9,827 bases of DNA from CBDCWA01 sp046048295 (GCA_046048295.1 JBJOGJ010000145.1:1-9827); one strand, 5' to 3'; counted from the first letter of the stretch, positions 1-8,196 are shown. The notes: generated by a model from the letters alone, not told the origin. Translations and numbers: made by a program.

Positions 1-9
1 CAATGATCC

Positions 10-1227
10 TCACGCCGCCGACTTGAAATCGGGCGTCGACTTTACGTACCACGCTATGGCCAGCAGCATCACGACCAGTACCACTCCGACGACATAAAAG
101 GAGTTGGCGATGCCGACGACCTCGGCCACCGCGCCCATCAGTATCGGTGTGAAGGTCATGGCAAGTCGATTCGAGGTTGCCCTGAGCCCGACGGCCAAGC
201 CCTGCTGCTGGCGGTCCGTGGCCCGGGAGACGATGGAAAGCATCAACGGCTGGACCATGCCGGAGACAGCGCCGCGAGCGAGCATGGCGATCATGAGGAG
301 GAGGTAGCTGCCGAGGAGTGGCGTGATGCAGATCAGCACGACGGCGGCGGCCACTGCTGCCACAAGGAGCCAGAAGGGGTTGAAGTAGGCGGCAATTCGA
401 CCTGCGAACAGCGCCGAGAAAGCTGCCGGTACGGAAAATGCGGAAACAAGGAACCCGATGGCCGTGCCGGAATAGCCTGCGCTGTCCAGGTATACGACGT
501 AGAATGAAGCATTTACTGCTTCACCGGCGACGCGGATAACGGATACCAGGACCACGAGTAGCACCGCGGGTAGCGCCATCAGCCGAAAGGCAGCCAGGTA
601 GTCGCCAAGGTTGGGGACGAGTGCGCGCCATCCGGATGGAGTGCGGCGGGCGGTGCCCTCGGTCGCCCGATGCGGCAGCAACAACACGCCGAGGACAACC
701 CCGCAGGCCCAAATCGCTGCGAACATGAAGGCGGCGAAAGGTCCTGCGAGGTCCCAGACGGCTCCGGCGGCCGGTGGGCCGATCAAGATGCCGCAACGGG
801 TCGAAAACGCGAGACGGCCGGCGTATGTCGGGTCGCCTTTCATGCGCTGGCCGATCAGGGTCTGTGCGCCGATCCATCCCATGGTTGCGGCCAGACCTGC
901 AACCATCTGGATGAAGATGATCACGGGCAACCATGTCGTGGACGGGTAGAGCAGCGTCACCGCTGTGAGAACGATGCCTGACCAGAAAATGACGCGGCGG
1001 GCTCCGACCCTGTCGATCACGGAGCCGCCGTGGATCGATAGCAGGAGAGGCAGGAAGGTCCGGCTTCCCAGCACCAGTCCGATCATGAAAGCGCTCGGCT
1101 CGAGCGTAACCAGCCACAGCGGGAGGATCACCGCGATGATGTTTGACATCGAGTTGGAGAAGAGACCGCAAAGGTAAACGCTGAGCTCCAGTCGGCGGTT
1201 GACGATCGGCTCTGCATCGACGGTCAT
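10..1227 (-). CDS. MFS transporter (12-TM type, probable efflux or solute carrier)
   Basis: A 405-residue integral membrane protein of the major facilitator superfamily, expected in the inner membrane. The short N-terminal tail is followed by alternating hydrophobic segments consistent with about 12 helices. The loop after helix 2 carries the MFS signature motif A, GSVIDRVGARR (about residues 68-78). A second-half segment GLRATSNRLAM (near residue 350) resembles the MFS_1/DHA1-like drug and sugar efflux group. I chose the ATG at 1227 because AAGGA lies 8 bases upstream on this strand. A longer reading frame reaches 1356, but its extra 43 residues are Arg/Pro-rich, non-hydrophobic and look like untranslated leader. 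The gene is divergent from the catabolic cluster to its right and may share its control region. The substrate cannot be read from sequence; export of a toxic intermediate or uptake of a related acid are both possible. The family call is firm and the function is not. Confidence 0.9.
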   Translation of the reverse strand: MTVDAEPIVNRRLELSVYLCGLFSNSMSNIIAVILPLWLVTLEPSAFMIGLVLGSRTFLPLLLSIHGGSVIDRVGARRVIFWSGIVLTAVTLLYPSTTWLPVIIFIQMVAGLAATMGWIGAQTLIGQRMKGDPTYAGRLAFSTRCGILIGPPAAGAVWDLAGPFAAFMFAAIWACGVVLGVLLLPHRATEGTARRTPSGWRALVPNLGDYLAAFRLMALPAVLLVVLVSVIRVAGEAVNASFYVVYLDSAGYSGTAIGFLVSAFSVPAAFSALFAGRIAAYFNPFWLLVAAVAAAVVLICITPLLGSYLLLMIAMLARGAVSGMVQPLMLSIVSRATDRQQQGLAVGLRATSNRLAMTFTPILMGAVAEVVGIANSFYVVGVVLVVMLLAIAWYVKSTPDFKSAA

Positions 1228-1320
1228 GAGCGCCGTCCTTTCACGAAGAAGCTGGCGGCAGGGCGGCGGCTCGCGTAAGACGCGGGTCTTGCGCTGGCGT
1301 GGGCGGAATTGCTTGAGGCG

Positions 1321-1335
1321 GTGATAATGTAGCAC
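1321..1335. promoter_or_regulatory. Imperfect dyad, candidate operator between divergent transporters
   Basis: The 15-bp sequence GTGATAATGTAGCAC has the dyad form GTGnTAnnnTAnCAC, with 10 of its 14 paired positions symmetric. It lies in the 167-bp gap between the two divergent MFS genes and overlaps a candidate -10 element for the leftward gene. A one-component regulator of TetR, MarR or GntR type could bind such a site, but no regulator is encoded in the window. The assignment rests on symmetry and position only. Confidence 0.3.
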
Positions 1336-1356
1336 GAACGCGGCACGGCGATGCAA
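1326..1356 (-). promoter_or_regulatory. Weak sigma-70-like promoter candidate for the leftward MFS gene
   Basis: Read on the minus strand, TTGCAT (1356-1351) is followed after 19 bases by TACATT (1331-1326), which is preceded by TG one base upstream as in an extended -10. The spacer is longer than the usual 17, so this is a weak match. It lies about 100 bases upstream of the chosen ATG at 1227. I could not find a convincing -35/-10 pair for the rightward gene in the same gap. Confidence 0.22.
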
Positions 1357-1394
1357 GACCGGGCCCGATTAAGCAGACAGGGAGCGAGACGACG

Positions 1395-2861
1395 TTGGGT
1401 GACAGCGGGCGGGAGACTGGACGTCTGGACGAAGGCAAAGGCGATTTCAAGGAGCTGTTCCAAGAGGGGCGCGCGCTCTACACGCTACTGGTGATCGGCG
1501 GCGTCGCGATGCATGCGCTGCAGATCCTAGTTATCGCGATTGTGATGCCGACGGTGGTGGCGGACATCGGCGGCGCCGCCTTCTACACCTGGACCGCCAT
1601 GCTCTACACGATTGGCGCCATCATAGGCGCTTCGTCGACGGGGCCGCTATGGTCGAGATTCGGAGCGAGGTGCACCTACGCCATCGCTGCCGCCGTTTTC
1701 GCGGTCGGAACCGTCGGATGTGCGCTTGCGCCGGATATCGGATGGCTCGTTGCGGCGCGCGGGGTCCAGGGCTGGGCCGGCGGGCTCATGACCGGCAGCG
1801 GCTTCGCGCTCGTGACGAGCTTGTACGACGCGCGGCTGAGGACGCGGATCCTGGCCATAGCCCAGGCAACATTCACCGTGGCACACCTCGCAGGGCCTGT
1901 CGTTGGTGGGTACCTGGCGGCGATACACTGGTGGCGCGGCTCGTTCTGGGTCGTCGTCCCCTTCATGTTAGCTTTCGCAGTGATCGCATGGACGCGCATT
2001 CCCGACACGCTTGCTCGTGACGATGCTGGGCGAAGCGCCGCATTTCCGTTTTTCCGCCTGGCGACGCTGGCGCTCGGCGTATGCTCAGTCGCTGCTATCG
2101 GCCCGGTCGAGGCGACCTGGCTACGCGCGCTGCTGCTGGTAATGGCCTGTGTTCTCGTCGGCACGGCGTTCCAGCTCGACCGGCGTGCGCCGAACAAACT
2201 GTTCCCGGCAGATGTGCTGTCGCTCTCCGCGCCGATCGGCATCGCCATCTGGATGTTGGCGTTGCATTCCATGGGGCAGACGTCGCTGATGCTGTTCCTG
2301 CCGCTGCTGCTGCAGGTGGTGCACGGCATCACTCCGATCCTGATCAGCTATGCGACCATACTGCTGTCGGTGTTCTGGACGATTGCCGCCTTCGCGGTTT
2401 CGGGCCTTTCGGGCAGGCAGGAGCGCCTGGTGATGGCGCTGGGGCCGGTGCTGGTGTTTTTCAGCCTGCTTGCGATCGCCGGTGTGGCGCAGGGAGACAA
2501 TCTCCTCTGGTTAACGATCTTCGCCGCGATCTTCGGATTTGGCGTTGGTTCCTATAACGGTCACCTAGTGGCCCGGACGATGGGGGAGGCATCCAAGGAG
2601 GAGCAGAAGACGACGGCGGGTGCGCTCACCTCTATCCGCTCGCTCGGGACCTCGTTCGGTGCGGCTATTGCGGGTGTCATTGCGCATTCGGCAGGGCTCG
2701 GCACGGCGACCGATCCGGTTGCTGTGGGGCAGTCGGTCACGCTCGTTTTCCTTGCGAGCTGCATTCCGGTCGGCCTAGCCGCGCTGCTGATGCTCAGGTT
2801 CCTCAATGCCGTTCACGGGGCGGCTCGTGACGGCGGAGATGACAGGCGAGGAGGCAAGTGA
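1395..2861 (+). CDS. MFS transporter, DHA2-like (14-TM) drug/H+ antiporter type
   Basis: A 488-residue inner-membrane carrier. It shows motif A GPLWSRFGARC (about 83-93), motif B ARGVQGWAGG with its arginine (121-130), and antiporter motif C AHLAGPVVGGYL (163-174), followed by the W-R-x-x-F segment typical of this group. The length and the extra hydrophobic pair between the two halves fit the 14-helix DHA2 class (EmrB/QacA-like) better than 12-helix carriers. The start is a TTG at 1395 with GGGAG about 10 bases upstream. The first downstream ATG candidates would cut into helix 1, so TTG is preferred, though some N-terminal uncertainty remains. It is the first gene of the rightward cluster and ends 118 bp before the UbiD gene, so it probably serves the same pathway by importing the aromatic acid or exporting a product. 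The direction of transport is inference. Confidence 0.88.
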   Translation: MGDSGRETGRLDEGKGDFKELFQEGRALYTLLVIGGVAMHALQILVIAIVMPTVVADIGGAAFYTWTAMLYTIGAIIGASSTGPLWSRFGARCTYAIAAAVFAVGTVGCALAPDIGWLVAARGVQGWAGGLMTGSGFALVTSLYDARLRTRILAIAQATFTVAHLAGPVVGGYLAAIHWWRGSFWVVVPFMLAFAVIAWTRIPDTLARDDAGRSAAFPFFRLATLALGVCSVAAIGPVEATWLRALLLVMACVLVGTAFQLDRRAPNKLFPADVLSLSAPIGIAIWMLALHSMGQTSLMLFLPLLLQVVHGITPILISYATILLSVFWTIAAFAVSGLSGRQERLVMALGPVLVFFSLLAIAGVAQGDNLLWLTIFAAIFGFGVGSYNGHLVARTMGEASKEEQKTTAGALTSIRSLGTSFGAAIAGVIAHSAGLGTATDPVAVGQSVTLVFLASCIPVGLAALLMLRFLNAVHGAARDGGDDRRGGK

Positions 2862-2979
2862 CGGGCGCGAAATCGTCTGCTAGTGTTCCGGCCAAGCCTC
2901 ATAGGGCATCGAAGAACTCGGCGGCAAAGCGCGTAAGCGACCGGTCCGCCGGCACGGCAAGGGAGCGGGACGAGAGCGC

Positions 2980-4500
2980 ATGGACCAGGTGACAGTCGAT
3001 ACGGACTCGTTCAGGCTTCGCACGTTCGTCAACCGCCTCGTCGAGGCAGGCGAAATGGATGTGGTGAGCGAGCCGGTTGCGCTCGCCGACCTCGCAGTCC
3101 GCTGGGACTGCAACCCCAAGGCCGTCCTGTTCAAGAAGGCCGGGCCCGAGGGGGCGGAGCTCGTCGCAAACGTCAACTCGTCGCGCTCTCGCCTCGCGAA
3201 AGCCTTCGATACCGACGAAGCGGGGCTCCTTCAGGCTGTCATGAGCCGGGTGGCAACGCCGCAGAAGCTGGTGGAAATACCGCGTGGCGAGGCGCCTGTA
3301 CAGGAAGTCGTGTGGACTGGTGCGGATGCCGATTTCCTGAAGCTGCCGATCCCCTTTCAGCATCACCTCGACGGCGGTCCATACATCTCTGCGACGATCG
3401 ACATAACCGTCAATCCGAGAACGGGGCTCACGAACGCCGGTTGCCGGCGGATCATGGTGACCGGACGGAACGAGGCAGGCGTCGACGTCACGGCGCCGAG
3501 CGACCTCAGGGCGATCTACGAGGGCTGCGTAGCGCGTGGCGAGAAGCTTCCAGTGAGCTTCGTTCTCGGTTCGCACCCGACGATACACCTTGCCGGCGCC
3601 TTCCGGTTGCCGGGCGACGAGACGGAGCTGATGGCGAGGCTCCGTGGTGCACCGATGGCAGTCGTCAAGTGCGTAACCAACGACTTGCGCGTGCCTGCCG
3701 ATGCGGAGATCATTCTCGAGGGTTATTTCGACGAGCAGGGCTACCGGCGCGACGAAGGTCCCTATGGCGAGTACATGGGCTACTACGGGCTCATGAAGAT
3801 GAACCCGGTGTTCCACCTCACCGCAATAACAATGCGCAAGGACGCGCTATTCCAGACATCGACAATCTCAGGGCGTGACCTGCGCAACACCGATTCCGGA
3901 CAGCTCGGGTTCGTGCGAACGGAGATGGTCGCGTGGCGGGCCCTTCAGAGTGCAATTCGAGAGCCACTCGCCGTCTACGCTTCGACCTCGCAGAATCTGC
4001 GTCTTTCGATGCGCCAGCGGGTTCCCGGCGAAGCGCGCAATGCCATTGCGTGTCTGTTTGGCTGCCTCGGCAACCTCAAGAACGTATATGTCTTCGATGA
4101 GGATATCGACATTTTCGACGACAGGCAGGTGGACTGGGCGCTCGGTACGCGCTTTCAACCGGACCGTGACCTGATCGTAGAAGGCGGTTTCAGAACCGTA
4201 CCCATCGATCCATCGCTCTACGGGGAAAAGACGGGCGGCAAGGCGGGTTACGACTGCACGATAAAGCCAGACAAGAAGGGCACGATCGAGTTTACCGTAT
4301 CGGATATACCCACGATTTCGGACGGTCCACGGTTCCAGAGCGTCGAGGCGGCGCTTGCCGACGGTCCGAAGTGGTTCCACGAGCTGATGTCGGCGCTCGG
4401 CACAAAAGATCCGCGGGCAGTCATCCCGGAACTCGAGTCCCTGCGCGCTGAAGGTCGGCTCGGGCGCAGCGGCGACGGCGCCTACGCACTCAAGACCTGA
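2980..4500 (+). CDS. UbiD-family prenylated-FMN-dependent (de)carboxylase
   Basis: A 506-residue cytoplasmic enzyme, the usual length for UbiD/Fdc/HmfF proteins, which reversibly decarboxylate unsaturated or (hetero)aromatic acids using prenylated FMN. The signature EGPYGEYMGYYG (259-270) holds two glutamates five residues apart, E259 and E264, matching E277/E282 of fungal Fdc1. TNAGCRRIMV (151-160) has N152 and R157 in the same spacing as Fdc1 N168 and R173, so the catalytic Glu-Arg-Glu set appears intact. E216, before the LRG segment, is a plausible metal ligand. The ATG at 2980 follows a purine-rich stretch with GGGAG 14 bases upstream, a weak ribosome site. It sits 45 bp before the molybdenum hydroxylase genes and is probably co-transcribed with them. 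No ubiX-like prenyltransferase is nearby, so the cofactor must be made from another locus. A role in ubiquinone synthesis is less likely in this catabolic setting. The family is secure; the substrate is unknown. Confidence 0.9.
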   Translation: MDQVTVDTDSFRLRTFVNRLVEAGEMDVVSEPVALADLAVRWDCNPKAVLFKKAGPEGAELVANVNSSRSRLAKAFDTDEAGLLQAVMSRVATPQKLVEIPRGEAPVQEVVWTGADADFLKLPIPFQHHLDGGPYISATIDITVNPRTGLTNAGCRRIMVTGRNEAGVDVTAPSDLRAIYEGCVARGEKLPVSFVLGSHPTIHLAGAFRLPGDETELMARLRGAPMAVVKCVTNDLRVPADAEIILEGYFDEQGYRRDEGPYGEYMGYYGLMKMNPVFHLTAITMRKDALFQTSTISGRDLRNTDSGQLGFVRTEMVAWRALQSAIREPLAVYASTSQNLRLSMRQRVPGEARNAIACLFGCLGNLKNVYVFDEDIDIFDDRQVDWALGTRFQPDRDLIVEGGFRTVPIDPSLYGEKTGGKAGYDCTIKPDKKGTIEFTVSDIPTISDGPRFQSVEAALADGPKWFHELMSALGTKDPRAVIPELESLRAEGRLGRSGDGAYALKT

Positions 4501-4545
4501 CGATAAACGAAGCCTAAACCGGAGCGAAACGAAGAAGGAGAACGG

Positions 4546-5415
4546 ATGAGCATGTTGAGGTACGAGTCACCGGAAACGCTCGAGCAAGCGGTCAAGCTGC
4601 TTGCGGGTGCTGGAGGAATGACGCGTGTGCTGAACGGTGGCACGGATGTCATCGTGCAGATGGAAACGGATCTCATCGAGCCGGAGCTCCTCGTCGACAT
4701 CAAGAAGATTGCCGAGCTGAGGGAGATCAAGCGCGAGGCCGGCGGATGGCGGGTCGGTGCAGCCGTGACCGGTATGCAAATGCTCGACAATGCCGAGTTC
4801 TCGAAGGACTGGCCCGGCGTCATCGAGGGGGTGAAGCTGATCGGCTCCTATCAGGTGAAGGGCCGCGCCACGATGGCCGGCAACCTGTGCAACGGCTCCC
4901 CGGCCGCCGACAGCGTTCCACCCCTCATTGCCGCAGGTGCGATTGCCCGCGTCACTGGTCCGAATGGCACGCGCGAAGTTCCGGTCGAGCAGATTCCTGT
5001 CGGCCCCGGCAAGACGTCGCTGGTGAAGGGCGAGATCATCCACTCGTTCCTGCTGCCGGTACGCCAAGCGCATTCCGGCGACTGCTACCAGCGCTTCACG
5101 CCGCGCACGGAGATGGACATCGCCGTCGTCGGTATCGGCGTCAATCTCACGCTCGATGGCAGCGGCACCTGTACCGCGGCTCGCGTAGCCCTCGGGGCCG
5201 TCGCACCGACGGTGCTGCTCGACAAGGCTTGCGGTGACGCGCTCGTCGGCACCAAGGTCGACGATGCAGCACTCGAGAAGCTCGCGGCGGCGGCAAGTGC
5301 TGCCTGCAAGCCGATCGACGACAAGCGCGGGACCAAGGAGTTCCGCATCCATATCGCCGGCGTTCTCGCGAAACGCGTCGCCAAGGTTGCACTCGAACGG
5401 GCGAGGCAGAACTGA
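4546..5415 (+). CDS. Molybdenum hydroxylase FAD-binding (medium) subunit
   Basis: A 289-residue protein of the CoxM/XdhB/HcrB family, which carries FAD and passes electrons from the iron-sulfur subunit to an external acceptor. FAD-binding signatures are LNGGTD (29-34) in the N-terminal domain and TMAGNLCNGSPAADSVPPL (109-127) in the second. The C-terminal third matches the CO-dehydrogenase flavoprotein C-terminal domain. The length is typical of CoxM-like subunits. It lacks the roughly 40-residue insertion with four cysteines that binds a 4Fe-4S cluster in the flavin subunit of 4-hydroxybenzoyl-CoA reductase; its cysteines are scattered singly. The ATG at 4546 has AAGGAG (4535-4540) five bases upstream; an ATG two codons later is a possible alternative. 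Its stop overlaps the next start (TGATG), implying translational coupling with the iron-sulfur subunit. Confidence 0.93.
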   Translation: MSMLRYESPETLEQAVKLLAGAGGMTRVLNGGTDVIVQMETDLIEPELLVDIKKIAELREIKREAGGWRVGAAVTGMQMLDNAEFSKDWPGVIEGVKLIGSYQVKGRATMAGNLCNGSPAADSVPPLIAAGAIARVTGPNGTREVPVEQIPVGPGKTSLVKGEIIHSFLLPVRQAHSGDCYQRFTPRTEMDIAVVGIGVNLTLDGSGTCTAARVALGAVAPTVLLDKACGDALVGTKVDDAALEKLAAAASAACKPIDDKRGTKEFRIHIAGVLAKRVAKVALERARQN

Positions 5416-5897
5416 TGAAAGCGAAGAAGTACCACATCACCACAACCGTCAACGGTGACGAACTCGAGTTCCTGTGCGAGCCGCAACAGACCCTGCTCGA
5501 CGTGCTGCGTGACGAACTCGAGTTGACCGGAACCAAAGAAGGCTGCGGGACTGGCGACTGCGGTGCGTGTAGCGTGCGCGTCGACGGTGCGCTCGTCTGC
5601 TCCTGCCTGATGCTCGGCGTCGAGGCGGAAGGCAAGTCGATCGAGACCATCGAAGGCATGGCAACGAACGGCGATCTGCATCCGCTGCAGAAGAAGTTCC
5701 TCGAGCTCAACGGCCTGCAGTGCGGCATCTGCACACCGGGTATTCTCGTTGCCGCCAAGGCATTGCTCGAGCGCAACCCAGATCCCAGCGAGACCGAGGT
5801 TCGCTATTGGCTCTCCGGCAACCTCTGCCGGTGCACGGGCTACGACAAGGTGATCCGTTCAGTTCTGGCCGCCGCCAAAGAGATGAGAGGGGCGTGA
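5415..5897 (+). CDS. Molybdenum hydroxylase [2Fe-2S] (small) subunit
   Basis: A 160-residue iron-sulfur protein of the CoxS/XdhC-like/HcrC family, which relays electrons between the molybdenum centre and FAD. The N-terminal plant-ferredoxin-like domain holds the first cluster with C44, C49, C52 and C64 (GCGTGDCGAC motif, then SCL). The C-terminal helical domain holds the second cluster with C103, C106, C138 and C140 (QCGICTPG and LCRCTGY). All eight ligands expected for two clusters are present, and Q102 occupies the position that contacts the pyranopterin in the family. There is no Tat or Sec signal, so the complex should be cytoplasmic, unlike the periplasmic aldehyde oxidoreductases. The start ATG overlaps the previous stop by one base, with GAGG (5403-5406) as ribosome site. 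The next gene begins one base after the stop. Confidence 0.95.
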   Translation: MKAKKYHITTTVNGDELEFLCEPQQTLLDVLRDELELTGTKEGCGTGDCGACSVRVDGALVCSCLMLGVEAEGKSIETIEGMATNGDLHPLQKKFLELNGLQCGICTPGILVAAKALLERNPDPSETEVRYWLSGNLCRCTGYDKVIRSVLAAAKEMRGA

Positions 5898-5898
5898 C

Positions 5899-8178
5899 AT
5901 GCATGACATTCTCGAGAAATCCGGCTTCAATCCGGATCGCAAGCTGAAGATCGTCGGAACCAATCCGATCAAGCACGACGGCTACGACAAGGTGACCGGC
6001 GCTGCCCGCTTCTCGGCTGACGTCGTGGCGCCGGGTATGCTGGTCGGCAAGGTCCTCCGCAGTCCGCATCCGCATGCCAACATCAAGTCGATCGACATAT
6101 CGGCGGCCGAGAAGCTCTCGGGCGTGCATGCGGTGGTCACGCGCGACGATTTCCCGGACCACAAGCCCGGTACCGGCTGGGGCGACATGACCCGCATGAC
6201 CATGGCGCGTGAGAAGGTCTATTTCGAGGGCCATCCGGTTGCCGCGGTTGCGGCGACTTCGGAGTCGATCGCCAAGCAGGCGCTCAAACTCATCAAGGTA
6301 GAATACGAGGTATTGCCGCACGTCATCGATCCCGTAGAGGCGATGAAGCCGGACGCGCCGGTCCTTCACGACTACCTGCGCACCAACAATGGCAAGTGGG
6401 GCGAGGACAAGCCGACCAACATCCATACGAAGTACGACCTCAACATGGGTGACGTCGACAAGGGCTTCGCCGCTGCCGACGTCATCGTGGAGCACGAGTA
6501 CGACACGAAGCCCATGCACCAGGGCTACATCGAGCCGCAGTCCTGCCTCGCGACGTGTTCGGAGGAAGGTGAGATCGAGCTTTGGTGCTCGACGCAGGCG
6601 CCATTCGTCTACCGCGACCGGCTTTCCGGCGTGTTGAAAGTCGATTCCTCGAAGATCAAGGTGCAGCAATCTGAGCTCGGTGGCGGCTTCGGCGGCAAGA
6701 CCGGTTTCTATGCCGAGCCGATCGCCATCCAGCTCGCTCGAAAGGCGCGCCGGCCGGTGAAGATCACGCTGACCCGGCAGGAGGTGTTCCGCTCGACGGG
6801 ACCGGTTTCGGGCACCAAGTCGCGTATCAAGATGGGCTGCACCAAGGACGGCAAGATCACAGCTGCCGAGGGAGAACTCGTTTTCCAGACCGGGCCCTAC
6901 ACCGGCTCCGCGTTCACCAACGCGCCGCAGGCGATGTTCACGCGCTACGCGCTCGAGAACGTCAAGACGACCTCCTACGAGGTGGTCTCGAACCGGCCGA
7001 AGGTCAGCTCGTTCCGTGCGCCTTGCGTGCCGCAGATCGTGTTCGGCGTCGAGGACGTGGTGAGCGAGATGGCGGCCAAGATCGGCATGGACCCGATCGA
7101 CTTCCGGCTCAAGAACGCGGCGGTCGAAGGCTACAAGACGATCTATGGCGACGTGTTCGGCAAGATCGGCTTCGTCGAGACACTCGAGGCCGCCAAGGAA
7201 TGCGAGCACTACAAGTCGCCGGTGCCGGCTGGACAGGGACGCGGCATTTCTGCCGGCTTCTGGTTCAACCGCGGCGGCGAGACGTCTTCGACGCTGAACG
7301 TGGCGCCGGACGGCTCCGTCACCATCACCATCGGTACTGCAGACGTGGCCGGCTCGCGGATCTCGATCTCGATGATGGTCGCCGAGGAACTCGGAATCCC
7401 GGTCGAGAAGGTGCGGGCGGTGCTCTCCGACACGCACTCGCTCGGCTTCAACCGCGTCACCGCAGGCAGCCGCACCACCTACTCGCAGGGCATGGTGCTC
7501 ACCGACTGTTCGCGCCAGGTCATCAAGGAGATGTGCCGTCGCGCGGCGCAGATCTGGGACGTGCCTGAAGACGCCGTTACCTATGAGGACGGGGCCGTCA
7601 AGCCGGTCAGCGCCAATGTCGGCGACTTCAAGCCGCTCACCATGAAGGACATCGCCGCCAAGACCACCAACACGATGGGTGCGATTGCGGCCAGGGCCGA
7701 CATGAACGTCACGGGTGCGGGGCCGGGCTTCGGTCTCCACATCGTCGACGTTGCAGTCGATGAGGAAACCGGCCTCGTCGAGATCAAGCGCTATACGGTG
7801 GTGGAGGATGCCGGCAAGGCGATCCATCCGCAGCAGGTCGAAGGCCAGTTCCAGGGCGGCGCCGTGCAGGGTATCGGCTGGGCGCTGAACGAGGAGTACA
7901 TCTACGGCGACGACGGACGGATGCAGAACGCGAGCTTCCTCGACTACAGGATGCCCGTCGCTTCCGACGTGCCGATGATCGACACCAAGATCGTCGAAGT
8001 TCCGAACCCGCGGCATCCGTTCGGCCTGCGCGGCGTCGGCGAGGTGCCGGTGGTGCCGACCATGGCGGCGATCGCGAATGCCATCGGGAACGCCATCGGG
8101 GTGCGTCCGCGCTCGCTGCCGATGTCGCCGCCGCGTATCCTGAAAATGATCCAGGAGCGCGATGCCAAGAAGGGCTGA
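5899..8178 (+). CDS. Molybdenum hydroxylase molybdopterin-binding (large) subunit
   Basis: A 759-residue catalytic subunit of the xanthine oxidase/aldehyde oxidase family, carrying the molybdopterin cofactor where substrate is hydroxylated or reduced. Residues 20-140 form the a/b hammerhead domain (AARFSADVVAPGMLVGKVLRS near 35-55); the rest is the two-part cofactor domain. Key segments are GGGFGGK (261-267), FRAPCVPQ (372-379), TAGSRTTYSQG (521-531), QGGAVQGIGWAL (652-663) and GVGEVP (712-717). E715 matches the catalytic base Glu1261 of bovine xanthine oxidase. The segment that usually reads GQG near the cofactor is GTADVAGSRIS here (479-489). The form I CO-dehydrogenase loop AYRCSFR is absent, so this is not a CO dehydrogenase. 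It is followed by a strong hairpin. Possible activities include an N-heteroaromatic or acyl-CoA ring hydroxylase/reductase, or an aldehyde dehydrogenase. The family is certain; the substrate is not. A maturation chaperone is not in the window. Confidence 0.94.
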   Translation: MHDILEKSGFNPDRKLKIVGTNPIKHDGYDKVTGAARFSADVVAPGMLVGKVLRSPHPHANIKSIDISAAEKLSGVHAVVTRDDFPDHKPGTGWGDMTRMTMAREKVYFEGHPVAAVAATSESIAKQALKLIKVEYEVLPHVIDPVEAMKPDAPVLHDYLRTNNGKWGEDKPTNIHTKYDLNMGDVDKGFAAADVIVEHEYDTKPMHQGYIEPQSCLATCSEEGEIELWCSTQAPFVYRDRLSGVLKVDSSKIKVQQSELGGGFGGKTGFYAEPIAIQLARKARRPVKITLTRQEVFRSTGPVSGTKSRIKMGCTKDGKITAAEGELVFQTGPYTGSAFTNAPQAMFTRYALENVKTTSYEVVSNRPKVSSFRAPCVPQIVFGVEDVVSEMAAKIGMDPIDFRLKNAAVEGYKTIYGDVFGKIGFVETLEAAKECEHYKSPVPAGQGRGISAGFWFNRGGETSSTLNVAPDGSVTITIGTADVAGSRISISMMVAEELGIPVEKVRAVLSDTHSLGFNRVTAGSRTTYSQGMVLTDCSRQVIKEMCRRAAQIWDVPEDAVTYEDGAVKPVSANVGDFKPLTMKDIAAKTTNTMGAIAARADMNVTGAGPGFGLHIVDVAVDEETGLVEIKRYTVVEDAGKAIHPQQVEGQFQGGAVQGIGWALNEEYIYGDDGRMQNASFLDYRMPVASDVPMIDTKIVEVPNPRHPFGLRGVGEVPVVPTMAAIANAIGNAIGVRPRSLPMSPPRILKMIQERDAKKG

Positions 8179-8196
8179 AGCCGTTTCGAGAGTGAA

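Noticed and set aside
1228..1356. 43-residue N-terminal extension of the leftward MFS protein
   Set aside because: The extension is Arg/Pro-rich and not membrane-like, and a good ribosome site precedes the internal ATG at 1227.
2899..3816. A 305-codon minus-strand frame opposite the UbiD gene
   Set aside because: It is an antisense shadow of a well-supported gene, with Arg/His-rich composition and no motif.
5899..8178. Carbon monoxide dehydrogenase large subunit (coxL)
   Set aside because: The form I active-site loop AYRCSFR is missing; the corresponding region reads FRAPCVPQ.
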